This document shows, one piece after another, positions 26,553-35,070 of a stretch of DNA of 64,000 bases (the first letter of the stretch is position 1; every line of letters begins with the position of its first letter). Source of the DNA: Streptomyces sp. NBC_00258 (GTDB taxonomy: Bacteria > Actinomycetota > Actinomycetes > Streptomycetales > Streptomycetaceae); assembly GCF_036182465.1 (NCBI RefSeq), contig NZ_CP108081.1, positions 4,340,001-4,404,000 on the forward strand, given 5' to 3'. The notes below the pieces were generated by a model. That model made no database searches. It worked only from the letters and a program-made list of their open reading frames with translations, and was not told the DNA's origin. Both the position numbers and the translations under genes were made by a program.

Positions 26553-27971
26553 ATGCGCCGTTCCAAAATCGTCTGCACACTGGGCCCCGCCGTCGACTCC
26601 CACGAACAGCTCGTCTCGCTGATCGAGGCCGGCATGAACGTGGCCCGTTTCAACTTCAGCCACGGCTCCCACGCCGAGCACCAGGGCCGTTACGACCGGG
26701 TCCGGGCCGCCGCCCAGGAGACGGGCCGCGCCATCGGCGTGCTCGCCGACCTGCAGGGCCCCAAGATCCGGCTGGAGACCTTCGCCGAGGGCCCCGTGGA
26801 GCTGGAGCGGGGTGACGAGTTCACCATCACGACCGAGGACGTCCCGGGCGACAAGTCGATCTGCGGCACCACCTACAAGGGTCTGCCGGGCGATGTCTCC
26901 AAGGGCGACCAGGTCCTGATCAACGACGGCAACGTCGAGCTGCGGGTCGTCGAGGTCGAGGGCGCCCAGGTCAGGACGATCGTCATCGAGGGCGGTGTCA
27001 TCTCGGACCACAAGGGCATCAACCTGCCCGGCACGGCCGTGAACGTGCCTGCGCTGTCCGAGAAGGACGTCGAGGACCTGCGCTTCGCCCTGCGGATGGG
27101 CTGCGACCTGGTGGCGCTGTCCTTCGTGCGCGACGCCCACGACGTGAACGACGTGCACAAGATCATGGACGAGGAGGGCCGCCGGGTCCCCGTCATCGCC
27201 AAGGTGGAGAAGCCGCAGGCGGTGGAGAACATGGAGGCCGTCGTCGCGGCCTTCGACGGTGTGATGGTGGCCCGTGGCGACCTCGCCGTCGAGTACCCCC
27301 TCGAAAAGGTCCCGATGGTGCAGAAGCGCCTCGTGGAGCTGTGCCGACGCAACGCCAAGCCGGTGATCGTGGCGACCCAGATGATGGAGTCGATGATCAC
27401 CAACTCCCGCCCCACGCGCGCCGAGGCGTCCGACGTCGCCAACGCGATCCTGGACGGCGCGGACGCGGTCATGCTGTCGGCCGAGTCCAGCGTGGGCGCG
27501 TATCCGATCGAGACCGTGAAGACGATGTCGAAGATCGTCGTCGCGGCCGAGCAGGAGCTGCTCTCCAAGGGCCTGCAGCCGCTGGTGCCCGGCAAGAAGC
27601 CGCGTACGCAGGGTGGTTCGGTGGCCCGTGCCGCGTGCGAGATCGCGGACTTCCTGGGCGGCAAGGGCCTGGTGGCCTTCACCAACTCCGGTGACACGGC
27701 CCGCCGGCTCTCCCGCTACCGCGCCGAGCAGCCGATCGTGGCCTTCACCACGGAGGAGGGCACCCGCAACCAGCTCGCGCTGAGCTGGGGCGTCGAGTCC
27801 TACGTCGTGCCGTTCGTGAACAGCACCGACGAGATGGTCGACCTGGTCGACCAGGAGCTGCGCAAGCTCAACCGCTTCAGCGAGGGCGACATCGTCGTGA
27901 TGACCGCCGGCTCGCCCCCCGGCGTCCCCGGCACCACCAACATGGTCCGCGTGCACCACCTGGGCGGCTGA
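26553..27971 (+). CDS. pyk: Pyruvate kinase
   Basis: Final glycolytic step, phosphoenolpyruvate plus ADP to pyruvate and ATP. The 472 residues are normal for bacterial type enzymes. The N-terminus MRRSKIVCTLGPAV and AGMNVARFNFSHGSHAEH hold active-site Arg and Asn residues. The catalytic Lys/Glu region is VIAKVEKPQAVENM, followed by MVARGDLAVEYPLEKVP and ATQMMESMI; the C-terminal domain carries the effector site. The ATG is probably leaderless (see the promoter entry). It follows ackA by 145 bp but has its own promoter. Streptomyces usually have two pyruvate kinases; this resembles the one beside ackA. Confidence 0.96.
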   Translation: MRRSKIVCTLGPAVDSHEQLVSLIEAGMNVARFNFSHGSHAEHQGRYDRVRAAAQETGRAIGVLADLQGPKIRLETFAEGPVELERGDEFTITTEDVPGDKSICGTTYKGLPGDVSKGDQVLINDGNVELRVVEVEGAQVRTIVIEGGVISDHKGINLPGTAVNVPALSEKDVEDLRFALRMGCDLVALSFVRDAHDVNDVHKIMDEEGRRVPVIAKVEKPQAVENMEAVVAAFDGVMVARGDLAVEYPLEKVPMVQKRLVELCRRNAKPVIVATQMMESMITNSRPTRAEASDVANAILDGADAVMLSAESSVGAYPIETVKTMSKIVVAAEQELLSKGLQPLVPGKKPRTQGGSVARAACEIADFLGGKGLVAFTNSGDTARRLSRYRAEQPIVAFTTEEGTRNQLALSWGVESYVVPFVNSTDEMVDLVDQELRKLNRFSEGDIVVMTAGSPPGVPGTTNMVRVHHLGG

Positions 27972-28016
27972 TCCGCCCGTACGGCCGCCTGTCGGCGGTA
28001 CGGCCGCTGTACGCCG

Positions 28017-28053
28017 CTGAGGGCGCCCCCTGCCGCGCAGGGGGCGCCCTCAG
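28017..28053. terminator. Strong terminator between convergent genes
   Basis: A perfect 17-bp stem (28017-28033 with 28037-28053, arms starting CTGAGGGCGCCCCC) has a three-base loop and is followed by GTGTTTT on the plus strand. It ends pyk and can also serve the convergent gene that stops at 28133. Confidence 0.85.
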
Positions 28054-28132
28054 CGTGTTTTGCGGCTCCCGGAGGTCGTTTTCTCCGGTGGGCGCCCGGA
28101 CGGCCGCGTACGGCCCGTCCATGGCGTCCGGG

Positions 28133-29437
28133 TCAGTCGCTCGTGAACTGGTGCATCCCGGGGACGGTCAGCGTCCCGCCGAACTGGGCGGCCTGTACGA
28201 CCTTCACCTTCGTGAAGTAGATCAGCGGGATGTTCAGCGGCGGCGGGTGCTCCGGGTCGAACGTGATCGGGATCAGACCGAGCAGGTTGCCGGAGATGCT
28301 CTCCGTGTACATGACCGTCTTACCGTCGCGGATGGTGGACGTGGTGCCCTTGCCCGCCTGCACGTGGTAGGTCTTGCCGGCCTGCTTGTCGGTGACGGTC
28401 TGGTGCAGATCACCGATGTCGGTCCCGTCGGAGATCACGTACTTGAGGACCTTCTTGACCTTGCCGCTGGCGGTCTTCACCTTGACGATGCCCTGGTAGT
28501 CCGCGCCCTTGAGCAGCAGCGAACTGGCCTCCAGCTGCCAGGGGTCGTCGGCCAGGGCGGGAATGCCCTGCTCGACACCGCTCTCGTCGTCCGTGGCGGT
28601 CGGGCAGTCGTCCGGGTCCGTGGTGGAGCTCGCGGACGGGCTGGGAGTCGGGGACGCGGTGGCGTCGTCGGCCGCCTCCTCCGCCTTCTCCGCGGTGTCC
28701 TCGGCCGCGTCCGTCGCCGCGTCGGTGACGTCCTTGACCGTGTCCTCGGCCTTCTCCACCGTGTCCTTGACCGGGTCCTCGGCCTTGTCCGCCGGCTTCT
28801 CGGCGGGCTTCTCGGCCGCGGGGGTCGACGCGGAGGGGGTCGGCGTCGGGGTCGCCGTCTTCTCCTCGTCGGGGGTGAAGATGTCCTTGATCGCCTCGCC
28901 GAGACCCAGGGGGTCGAGCGGGTTCTTCGACTCGGACGCCGAGGGGGAGGGCGTCGGTGTCGGCTCGGTCTTCTCGGCGGGCGCCTTGGACTCCGAGGCG
29001 GACGGCGTCGGTTCGGGCTTGTCGTCGGAACCTGAATCCGACGAAGAGCCCGAGCCCGACGTGTCCGAACCCGAGGGGTCCGAGGCACTCGGCTCCTTCT
29101 CGTCGTCCGCGGGGGTGCTCGTCGAGGCGGAGGGCGACGGCGTGGGGGACGCGTCGTCCTTGGCCTCTTCGGTCTCCTCCTCCAGCGCGTCGACGCAGTC
29201 CTTGTACTCGTCGATCGTCAGGTTCTTGGCCGACGGCTTGTCCTCGGCCCGGGCGAGCGTCGGTGTGAAGCCCATCCCCATGAGGATGGCCGTCGGCATC
29301 GACGCGATGGCTATCGCCTTGCCCGCGGGCACGTGCAACCTGGTGAACAACGGCTTCTTGGGGGCTGCGTGCCGCGGCCCGGTTCTCTCACGGGACTCCC
29401 CCGCGGGGCCCGCGTATTGGACCTCGTCAGCCGGCAC
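28133..29437 (-). CDS. Exported Ser/Pro/acid-rich envelope protein, third gene of DUF6230 module
   Basis: 434 residues, function unknown. The GTG at 29437 has GGGAGG four bases upstream, inside the end of the preceding gene, with an 11-bp overlap, so translation is coupled. A hydrophobic export segment (about 38-58, AIAIASMPTAILMGMGF) is followed by a possible cleavage site near ARA-ED (64). Residues about 85-285 are a disordered Ser/Pro/Thr/Asp/Glu tract with SPTPSPSAS and GSDTSGSGSSSDSGSDD repeats, probably a wall-spanning linker. The C-terminal 150 residues form a folded domain (WQLEASSLLLKGADYQGIV...FGGTLTVPGMHQFTSD) whose beta-rich pattern recalls the DUF6230 product of the same operon. 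No catalytic motif is visible. Confidence 0.7.
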   Translation of the reverse strand: MPADEVQYAGPAGESRERTGPRHAAPKKPLFTRLHVPAGKAIAIASMPTAILMGMGFTPTLARAEDKPSAKNLTIDEYKDCVDALEEETEEAKDDASPTPSPSASTSTPADDEKEPSASDPSGSDTSGSGSSSDSGSDDKPEPTPSASESKAPAEKTEPTPTPSPSASESKNPLDPLGLGEAIKDIFTPDEEKTATPTPTPSASTPAAEKPAEKPADKAEDPVKDTVEKAEDTVKDVTDAATDAAEDTAEKAEEAADDATASPTPSPSASSTTDPDDCPTATDDESGVEQGIPALADDPWQLEASSLLLKGADYQGIVKVKTASGKVKKVLKYVISDGTDIGDLHQTVTDKQAGKTYHVQAGKGTTSTIRDGKTVMYTESISGNLLGLIPITFDPEHPPPLNIPLIYFTKVKVVQAAQFGGTLTVPGMHQFTSD

Positions 29438-29966
29438 TGTGCCTCCCGTTCGCCCCGTTCGTCGGGCTCGTTCCTGACAGATCGTTCGGCTCGCTCGCGC
29501 CGTTGGCCAGTGCGGCCTCCGGAGCGTCTCCCTTGTCCGTACGGTCCGTCTCGGCCGGGCGCGCGGCGGGCTCCTCGCCCGGGGCCCAGGCCACGGCCAT
29601 TCCGCCGCCCACCAGGGACAGCAGGAAGCCGACGAAGAAGCCTCCGAAGTTGGACACCGGCAGCGACACCAGGCCCAGCAGGATGGCCGCGACACCGGCG
29701 AAGGTCCGGATGTGCTTCTGGTACCAGAGGCTGATTCCGAGAACGCCCAGGAGTACGCCGATGATGAGGGATCCCGCACCCGCGGTCGTCGCCATGGCCA
29801 GCGTGAGATGCCCGATCTGCAGATTCGCGTACGGAAGGTATGCGATCGGGAATCCGGCGATCAGGATGAACAGGCCCGCCCAGAACGGCCGGCCGCCCCG
29901 CCAGGCACGGAACCGCAGCCGCCAGATGTGGAATTGACCGCGCGCGGCAGGAGTCTCGGCGCTCAT
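29427..29966 (-). CDS. DUF6114-type integral membrane protein
   Basis: 179 residues. After a short tail (MSAETPAARGQFHIWRLRFRAWRGGRPFWAG), four to five hydrophobic helices follow: LFILIAGFPIAYLPYANL, LTLAMATTAGAGSLIIGVLLGVLGISLW, FAGVAAILLGLVSLPVSNFGGFFVGFLLSLVGGGMAVAW. A polar, disordered C-terminal tail of about 45 residues ends in the region overlapping the next gene. The RPFWAGLFILIAG opening fits the DUF6114 family as I remember it. It is the middle gene of the three-gene module, and probably the membrane anchor or partner of the two exported proteins. Biochemical role unknown. Confidence 0.75.
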   Translation of the reverse strand: MSAETPAARGQFHIWRLRFRAWRGGRPFWAGLFILIAGFPIAYLPYANLQIGHLTLAMATTAGAGSLIIGVLLGVLGISLWYQKHIRTFAGVAAILLGLVSLPVSNFGGFFVGFLLSLVGGGMAVAWAPGEEPAARPAETDRTDKGDAPEAALANGASEPNDLSGTSPTNGANGRHSAG

Positions 29967-30067
29967 GGAAAACAGCTCCCTGGAACGGCGTTGCTGAGGG
30001 TTTCACGTACTACGAAAAGGGACGGGCGGGCGAGGCAGCGAGGCTCCCTCACCCGCCCACGGAGTGC

Positions 30068-30703
30068 CTAGTAGCACTCCTTGACACCCTTGGACAGCGA
30101 CATCTTCAGGCCGCTGAGCTTGAAGGTGCCGGCGGTGGTCGCCCACGCCGTCTGCTTCACGTCGGTCAGCGTGGCCGAGTCGGCCTGCTGGGCGAAACCG
30201 TAGGGGTTCGCCTGCTCCTTGCCGCCCTTCATGCCGGGGCCCTTGTCGGCGTTCCCGGCGGCAACACCGATGTCGATGTTGCGGAAGGTCGCGTTGGCCT
30301 GCAGATCCTCGACGTCGATGTAGAGGTTCTCGGCCTCGACCGGCGTGCTGCCGCCGCCGGCCTTCAGCGTGAGGCTGACGGAACCGATCAACGGGATGTC
30401 CGGGGTGACCACGGACTGGCACATGTTGGTGATCTTGGCGCTCTTGAACGCCGACACCGCAACCGGGTGCGCCGTCTTCTCACCCTTGAGCGTGTAGCCC
30501 TGGTCGATGGCCCCGTACTGCGAGAAGCCAACACCGTCGAGCCGGTCCGCCGTCACCTTGAACGACTGACCCGACACGCTGAACGACGCGGCGAGAGCAC
30601 CCTGAGCCAGGGCGACACCTATCGCGGCGGTCGCGGCCACACTGGGCACCATGACTACCGCGAACCGCTTCCATCTGGTCCCGCCACGCACCTGGGACTC
30701 CAT
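30068..30703 (-). CDS. DUF6230-type exported protein
   Basis: 211 residues. The ATG at 30703 follows AAGGAGG with a 4-base spacer; an in-frame codon at 30727 is not needed. An N-terminal signal or anchor helix (KRFAVVMVPSVAATAAIGVALAQGALAASF) precedes a beta-rich body (FSVSGQSFKVTADRLDGVGFSQYGAIDQGY...AENLYIDVEDLQANATFRNIDIGVAAG...). Such proteins have been labelled cholesterol esterase in some genomes, but no Ser-His-Asp triad or lipase GxSxG motif is visible, so that label is not supported. First gene of the DUF6230-DUF6114 module; about 100 bp separate it from the membrane gene. A 620-bp control region precedes it. Confidence 0.75.
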   Translation of the reverse strand: MESQVRGGTRWKRFAVVMVPSVAATAAIGVALAQGALAASFSVSGQSFKVTADRLDGVGFSQYGAIDQGYTLKGEKTAHPVAVSAFKSAKITNMCQSVVTPDIPLIGSVSLTLKAGGGSTPVEAENLYIDVEDLQANATFRNIDIGVAAGNADKGPGMKGGKEQANPYGFAQQADSATLTDVKQTAWATTAGTFKLSGLKMSLSKGVKECY

Positions 30704-31223
30704 ATTTCCTCCTTCTCGGACGTACATCTCCGGCCCTGGCTGCCCCCAGACGGCGGCTCAGCCGGGCAGGGATGGGAGAAGTGCTACGTCCTCGGGAAGG
30801 AGAGCGCCCCAACCCGGAGGCGCGGAACGCACCCGAATCACCGGCGATCACCCCCGAGCGACAACCACTGGTCGCGCCTGAACACTTCACGCACAACCTG
30901 CCGGACAGGCTCCACCGAACGGCGAAGACCCCCCTGCCCAAGGGCCGGCTCCACTGCCGCCGTCCCTACTCGGTGGGGACCCAAGGAAACCCGCTGACCC
31001 GATTGGCTGTCGGAGAAGGGGAATGGACCGAGCGTCGCCGATCGTGGTGCATTCTCGCCGCCCGCACAAGGGGGTTCGTTACTGGCTAGTAACGGCCGGA
31101 TAACCGAACAACGACCCGTCGGTATCGGCCGACAACTCTGGGTGGCACCAAGGGCGGTGACAAAGTGATCGAACCTTGGACGGAATCCGACAGATCACCG
31201 CCTCTGACTTACTCGCAGTAACA
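30704..31223. promoter_or_regulatory. Long non-coding upstream region with GTTACT/AGTAAC dyad
   Basis: About 520 bp lacks any convincing coding frame. It holds a 16-bp dyad, GTTACTGGCTAGTAAC (31078-31093), about 375 bp upstream of the DUF6230 gene. Its outer half-sites TTACT/AGTAA match those of the icmA palindrome at 35071. No -35/-10 pair was confidently recognised. The unusual length suggests a long leader or several regulatory inputs. Confidence 0.45.
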
Positions 31224-31261
31224 GCGGCCACGTTTACCAAGTTTTGGTAAAACGCGGCCGC
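31224..31261. terminator. Long hairpin after the thioredoxin-TPR gene
   Basis: GCGGCC (31224-31229) pairs with GGCCGC (31256-31261), and TTTACCAA (31233-31240) with TTGGTAAA (31244-31251), with a small mismatch between the two stems. It lies about 60-100 bases beyond the stop of the minus-strand thioredoxin-TPR gene and is probably its terminator. The A/T-rich inner dyad could also be a protein site. Confidence 0.5.
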
Positions 31262-31323
31262 AGTGTCGCTCTGTCGCCAAATCCTTCACTCGGGCACCAC
31301 GGGTCCCGACGTTTAGCGACTGG

Positions 31324-32304
31324 TCAGAACAGGGCCCGGGCCAGCGCCCGGCGCGCCGCGGCGACACGGGGGTCGTCGGGTCCCACGACCTCGAAGAGCT
31401 CAAGAAGCCGTACGCGCGCCGCGTCCCGGTCGTCACCCGCTGTACGCGCCACCGCGTCGACGAGCCGCCCGAAGGCGTCCTCGACATGGCCGCCCACCAG
31501 ATCCAGGTCGGCGGCGGCGATCTGCGCCGCTACGTCACCGGGATTGTCGGCGGCCTCCTTGCGCACCTGCTGCGGGTCGGCGGCCTGCACCCGCTGGAGC
31601 AACTCGGCCTGGGCCAGGCCGAGCTTGGCCTCCGTGTTGCCCGGGTCGTCACTCAGCACGTTCTTGTACGCCTGCACCGCGCCGCCGAAGTCGCCCGCGT
31701 CCAGGGCCTGTACGGCGGCTTCGAGCAGCGCGTCGTACGGACCGGCCGGGACCTGGGGCTCCGCGGGCTGCTCGCCCTGCTCGCCGTCCGGGTCGACGGT
31801 CAGGCCCGTCAGACCGAAGCGCTCCTCGGCGACCTGTACGAGCTGGTCGAGGGTGCCCCGGATCTGGGCCTCGGGGGCGGCGCCCTGGAAGAGCGGCAGG
31901 GCCTGCCCGGCCACCACCGCGAACACCGCCGGGATCCCCTGGATCCCGAACTGCTGCATCAACATCTGATTCGCGTCGACGTCGATCTTGGCGAGGACGA
32001 ACCGGCCGTTGTACTCGGCGGTGAGCCGCTCCAGGAGCGGGCTGAGCTGCTTGCACGGCTCGCACCACTCGGCCCAGAAGTCGATGACGACCGGCACCTC
32101 GGTGGAGCGCTGCAGGACGTCCCGCTCAAAACCCGCCTCGTCGACGTCGATGACGAGACTCGACGGCGACACCGCGGAGACGGCTCCGCCGCCCTGCCGC
32201 GCCGCTTCCGCACGCGCCTGCTCCGCCTTCGCCTTGGCCTCTTGGGCCGCCTTCACCGCGGCGAGGTCGACGACTCCGCTCATGGACATGTTCCGTGGCT
32301 GCAT
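31324..32304 (-). CDS. Thioredoxin-TPR fusion protein (CnoX/YbbN-like)
   Basis: 326 residues. An N-terminal Ala/Lys/Glu-rich helix (residues 10-45) precedes a thioredoxin domain with active site WAEWCEPC (Cys81, Cys84) and the cis-Pro loop IQGIPAVF. A C-terminal tetratricopeptide-like helical region follows (YDALLEAAVQALDAGDFGGAVQAYKNVLSDDPGNTEAKLGLAQAELL). E. coli CnoX (YbbN), a chaperone-holdase working with GroEL, shares this layout but has lost the redox cysteine pair; here both cysteines remain, so redox activity is expected. The ATG at 32304 has GGAGG eight bases upstream. Monocistronic, and divergent from a TetR gene. Confidence 0.88.
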   Translation of the reverse strand: MQPRNMSMSGVVDLAAVKAAQEAKAKAEQARAEAARQGGGAVSAVSPSSLVIDVDEAGFERDVLQRSTEVPVVIDFWAEWCEPCKQLSPLLERLTAEYNGRFVLAKIDVDANQMLMQQFGIQGIPAVFAVVAGQALPLFQGAAPEAQIRGTLDQLVQVAEERFGLTGLTVDPDGEQGEQPAEPQVPAGPYDALLEAAVQALDAGDFGGAVQAYKNVLSDDPGNTEAKLGLAQAELLQRVQAADPQQVRKEAADNPGDVAAQIAAADLDLVGGHVEDAFGRLVDAVARTAGDDRDAARVRLLELFEVVGPDDPRVAAARRALARALF

Positions 32305-32550
32305 GCGTCTATCCTCCCCCCTCCGCGCGCCTGTGTGAAAAGCGTTGTGAAAGCTGGTCGCTCACGTGGTCCAGTACTGGTCAACGTCGGTCCTGGCGCC
32401 GGGTCCCCACCTGGCGCCGCGCGGTTGTCGCTCACGCACGAGCTTTCGCTACGGGTCGTAGCGTAACTGTCCCGGGGGAATCACGGCAGGCACCTTTCGG
32501 TGATCTCCCTCACGACTCCACCGAATCCCCTTACTCAGCAGTCCCCGGAT

Positions 32551-33192
32551 ATGGTCACCGGCATGCAGAGCCGCACCTCCGCCCCCCGCACCGGGCGTCC
32601 CCGCAGCGCCGCCGCGGACACCGCGATCCTGGCGGCGACACGTGCGGCTCTCGTCGAACTGGGCTGGTCCAAGCTGACGCTGGGGGACGTGGCGACGCGT
32701 GCCGGGGTCGCGAAGACAACCCTCTACCGCCGGTGGGCGGGCAAGAACGAACTCGTGGTCGACGCGGTGGCGGCGCTCTTCGACGAGCTGGAGCTGCCCG
32801 ACCGGGGGAGCCTCGCGGCGGACATCGAGGGCGTGGTGCTCCAGTTCGCGGCGATCCTCGCCCGTCCCGAGGCGAAGAGCGGGCTCATGGCGGTGCTGGC
32901 CGAGTCGACGCGGGACGACGCGTTGCGGGAGCGGATCCGGGCGTCGGTCGTCGACCGGCAGAAACGGCTGGTCCTGGAAGGGCGTCGGCGGGCCCAGGTC
33001 CGGGGCGAACTCCCTCCGGAGTCCGACCCCTCGGCCGCCGGCCGCACGGTCGATCTCATCTTCGACATGGTCGCCGGTGCGGTGGTCCACCGAACCCTCG
33101 TCAGCGCCGAACCGGTCGACCCGACCTGGGTCCACGACTTCACCCGGGTCCTGCTGCTGGGCCTCGCGGGCGCGGCCACGACCGAGACTTGA
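32551..33192 (+). CDS. TetR-family transcriptional regulator
   Basis: 213 residues (or 209 from the ATG at 32563). The N-terminal helix-turn-helix is canonical: AILAATRAALVELGWSKLTLGDVATRAGVAKTTLYRRWAGKNELVVDAVAALF. The C-terminal ligand domain ends DPTWVHDFTRVLLLGLAGAA. No ribosome site precedes either ATG. The upstream 246 bp to the divergent thioredoxin-TPR gene show no clear palindrome. It is convergent with icmA across a long inverted repeat. Ligand and regulon unknown. Confidence 0.88.
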   Translation: MVTGMQSRTSAPRTGRPRSAAADTAILAATRAALVELGWSKLTLGDVATRAGVAKTTLYRRWAGKNELVVDAVAALFDELELPDRGSLAADIEGVVLQFAAILARPEAKSGLMAVLAESTRDDALRERIRASVVDRQKRLVLEGRRRAQVRGELPPESDPSAAGRTVDLIFDMVAGAVVHRTLVSAEPVDPTWVHDFTRVLLLGLAGAATTET

Positions 33193-33197
33193 CCTTT

Positions 33198-33351
33198 TTT
33201 CGCCCCCGCCGCCCCTACCCGTTCCCTTCCCCTGGGGGCTGGCGCCCCCGGACCCCCACTGAAGTTCAGCCCCTCCGGCGTTTGAGGAGCGGGGGTTCGG
33301 GGGCGGAGCCCCCGAGTAAGTGACGGGAATGGGTAGGGGCGGCGGGGGCGA
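33198..33351. repeat. Long inverted repeat between convergent genes (copy 2)
   Basis: Fills the tetR-icmA gap. The left arm CGCCCCCGCCGCCCCTACCC (33201-33220) is the inverse of 33331-33350; the right arm extends to the same 29-bp sequence seen at 5216-5244. The centre has CTCCGGCGTTTGAGGAGC and GGGGGCGGAGCCCCC hairpins. Likely a bidirectional terminator. Confidence 0.75.
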
Positions 33352-33359
33352 GGAAGAGG

Positions 33360-35060
33360 CTAGAACCCCGCCGGTTCCGTGTACTCGCCCCACTCGTCCC
33401 GGAGGGCGTCGCAGATTTCGCCGAGGGTCGCCTCGGCCCGCACCGCGTCGAGCATCGGCACGATCATGTTGGACCCGTCCCGCGCGGCACCGAGCATCGC
33501 GCGAAGGGCGGCATCCACAGCCGACTCGGAGCGAGAAGCCCGACGCCCCGAGAGCACCCGAACCTGCTCCCGCTCCACCTCATGACCGACCCGCAGAATC
33601 TCCAAGTCACCAGTGACAGAGCCGTGGTGGACGTTGACACCCACAACCCGCTTCTCCCCCTTCTCCACGGCCCGCTGGTACCGGAACGCCGACTCCGCGA
33701 TCTCCCCGGTGAACCACCCGTCCTCGATCCCCCGCAGAATCCCGGACGTGACGGGCCCGATCGGATGCACCCCGTCGGGATGCGCCCGCACCCCCCGCTC
33801 CCTGATCTGCTCGAAGATCCGCTCCGCGTCCGCCTCGATCCGGTCCGTCAGCTGCTCGACGTACCAGGAACCGCCCAGCGGATCAGCGACGTTGGCGACA
33901 CCGGTCTCCTCCATCAATACCTGCTGCGTACGCAGAGCGATCTCCGCCGCCTGCTCGGACGGCAGGGCGAGCGTCTCGTCAAGCGCGTTCGTGTGCAGCG
34001 AGTTGGTGCCGCCCAGCACCGCCGCGAGCGCCTCCACGGCCGTACGCACCACGTTGTTGTACGGCTGCTGCGCGGTGAGCGAGACGCCCGCCGTCTGCGT
34101 GTGGAAGCGCAGCCACTGCGCCTTCTCGGACCGCGCCCCGTACACGTCCCGCATCCACCGCGCCCAGATCCGCCGCGCGGCCCGGAACTTGGCGATCTCC
34201 TCGAAGAAGTCGACGTGCGCGTCGAAGAAGAAGGACAGCCCCGGCGCGAAGACGTCGACGTCGAGCCCGCGCGACAGCCCCAGCTCCACGTACCCGAACC
34301 CGTCCGCCAGCGTGTAGGCCAGTTCCTGCGCGGCCGTGGAGCCGGCCTCACGGATGTGGTAGCCGGAGACGGACAGCGGCTTGTACGCGGGGATCCTCGC
34401 CGCGCAGTGCTCCATCAGGTCGCCGATGAGGCGCAGATGCGGCTCGGGCTGGAAGAGCCACTCCTTCTGCGCGATGTACTCCTTGAAGATGTCGGTCTGG
34501 AGCGTGCCGTTGAGCACCCCCGGGTCCACGCCCTGCCGCTCGGCGGCCACCAGGTACATGCAGAAGACCGGGACGGCCGGCCCGCTGATCGTCATCGACG
34601 TCGTCACGTCGCCCAGCGGGATGTCCTTGAACAGGACCTCCATGTCGGCCGCGGAGTCGATCGCGACCCCGCAGTGACCGACTTCCCCGAGCGAGCGCGG
34701 ATCGTCGGAGTCGCGCCCCATGAGCGTGGGCATGTCGAAGGCCACGGAGAGCCCGCCCCCGCCGTTGGCGAGGATCTTCTTGTACCGCTCGTTGGTCTGC
34801 TCGGCGTTCCCGAACCCGGCGAACTGCCGGATGGTCCACGTCCGCCCCCGGTAGCCGGTCGCGTAGAGCCCTCGCGTGAAGGGGTACTCCCCGGGCCAGC
34901 CGATCCGCTCGAACCCGTCGTAGTCGCCCCCGGGCCGAGGCCCGTACACGGGCTCCACCGCGTCACCGGAAAGCGTGGTGAAGTCGGCCTCCCGCTTGTG
35001 CGAGGCGTCGTACCGGGCCTGCCAGCGACGGCGGCCCTCCTCGATGGCGTCAGCGTCCAT
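33360..35060 (-). CDS. icmA: Isobutyryl-CoA mutase large subunit
   Basis: Adenosylcobalamin-dependent interconversion of isobutyryl-CoA and n-butyryl-CoA. The 566 residues match known IcmA length. Substrate-specificity residues settle the choice against methylmalonyl-CoA mutase: Phe80 in TIRQFAGFG (Tyr in MCM) and Gln198 in KEYIAQKEW (Arg in MCM). The barrel continues with SGYHIREAGSTAAQELAYTLADG and AQQPYNNVVRTAVEALAAVLGGTNSLHTNALDE. The cobalamin-binding small subunit IcmB is not in the window, as expected where it is encoded elsewhere. The ATG at 35060 lacks a good ribosome site. A perfect 20-bp palindrome lies 10 bases upstream. Its G-protein helper meaB is about 18 kb away. Confidence 0.93.
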   Translation of the reverse strand: MDADAIEEGRRRWQARYDASHKREADFTTLSGDAVEPVYGPRPGGDYDGFERIGWPGEYPFTRGLYATGYRGRTWTIRQFAGFGNAEQTNERYKKILANGGGGLSVAFDMPTLMGRDSDDPRSLGEVGHCGVAIDSAADMEVLFKDIPLGDVTTSMTISGPAVPVFCMYLVAAERQGVDPGVLNGTLQTDIFKEYIAQKEWLFQPEPHLRLIGDLMEHCAARIPAYKPLSVSGYHIREAGSTAAQELAYTLADGFGYVELGLSRGLDVDVFAPGLSFFFDAHVDFFEEIAKFRAARRIWARWMRDVYGARSEKAQWLRFHTQTAGVSLTAQQPYNNVVRTAVEALAAVLGGTNSLHTNALDETLALPSEQAAEIALRTQQVLMEETGVANVADPLGGSWYVEQLTDRIEADAERIFEQIRERGVRAHPDGVHPIGPVTSGILRGIEDGWFTGEIAESAFRYQRAVEKGEKRVVGVNVHHGSVTGDLEILRVGHEVEREQVRVLSGRRASRSESAVDAALRAMLGAARDGSNMIVPMLDAVRAEATLGEICDALRDEWGEYTEPAGF

Positions 35061-35070
35061 ACCATCAAAG

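Noticed and set aside
28055..29477. Plus-strand Val/Gly- or Ser-rich frames opposite the Ser/Pro/acid-rich protein
   Set aside because: They are reflections of the low-complexity codons of the minus-strand gene, which has a signal segment and a good ribosome site.
30068..30703. Cholesterol esterase annotation for the DUF6230 product
   Set aside because: No GxSxG motif or catalytic triad can be seen; the protein is small, beta-rich and exported.
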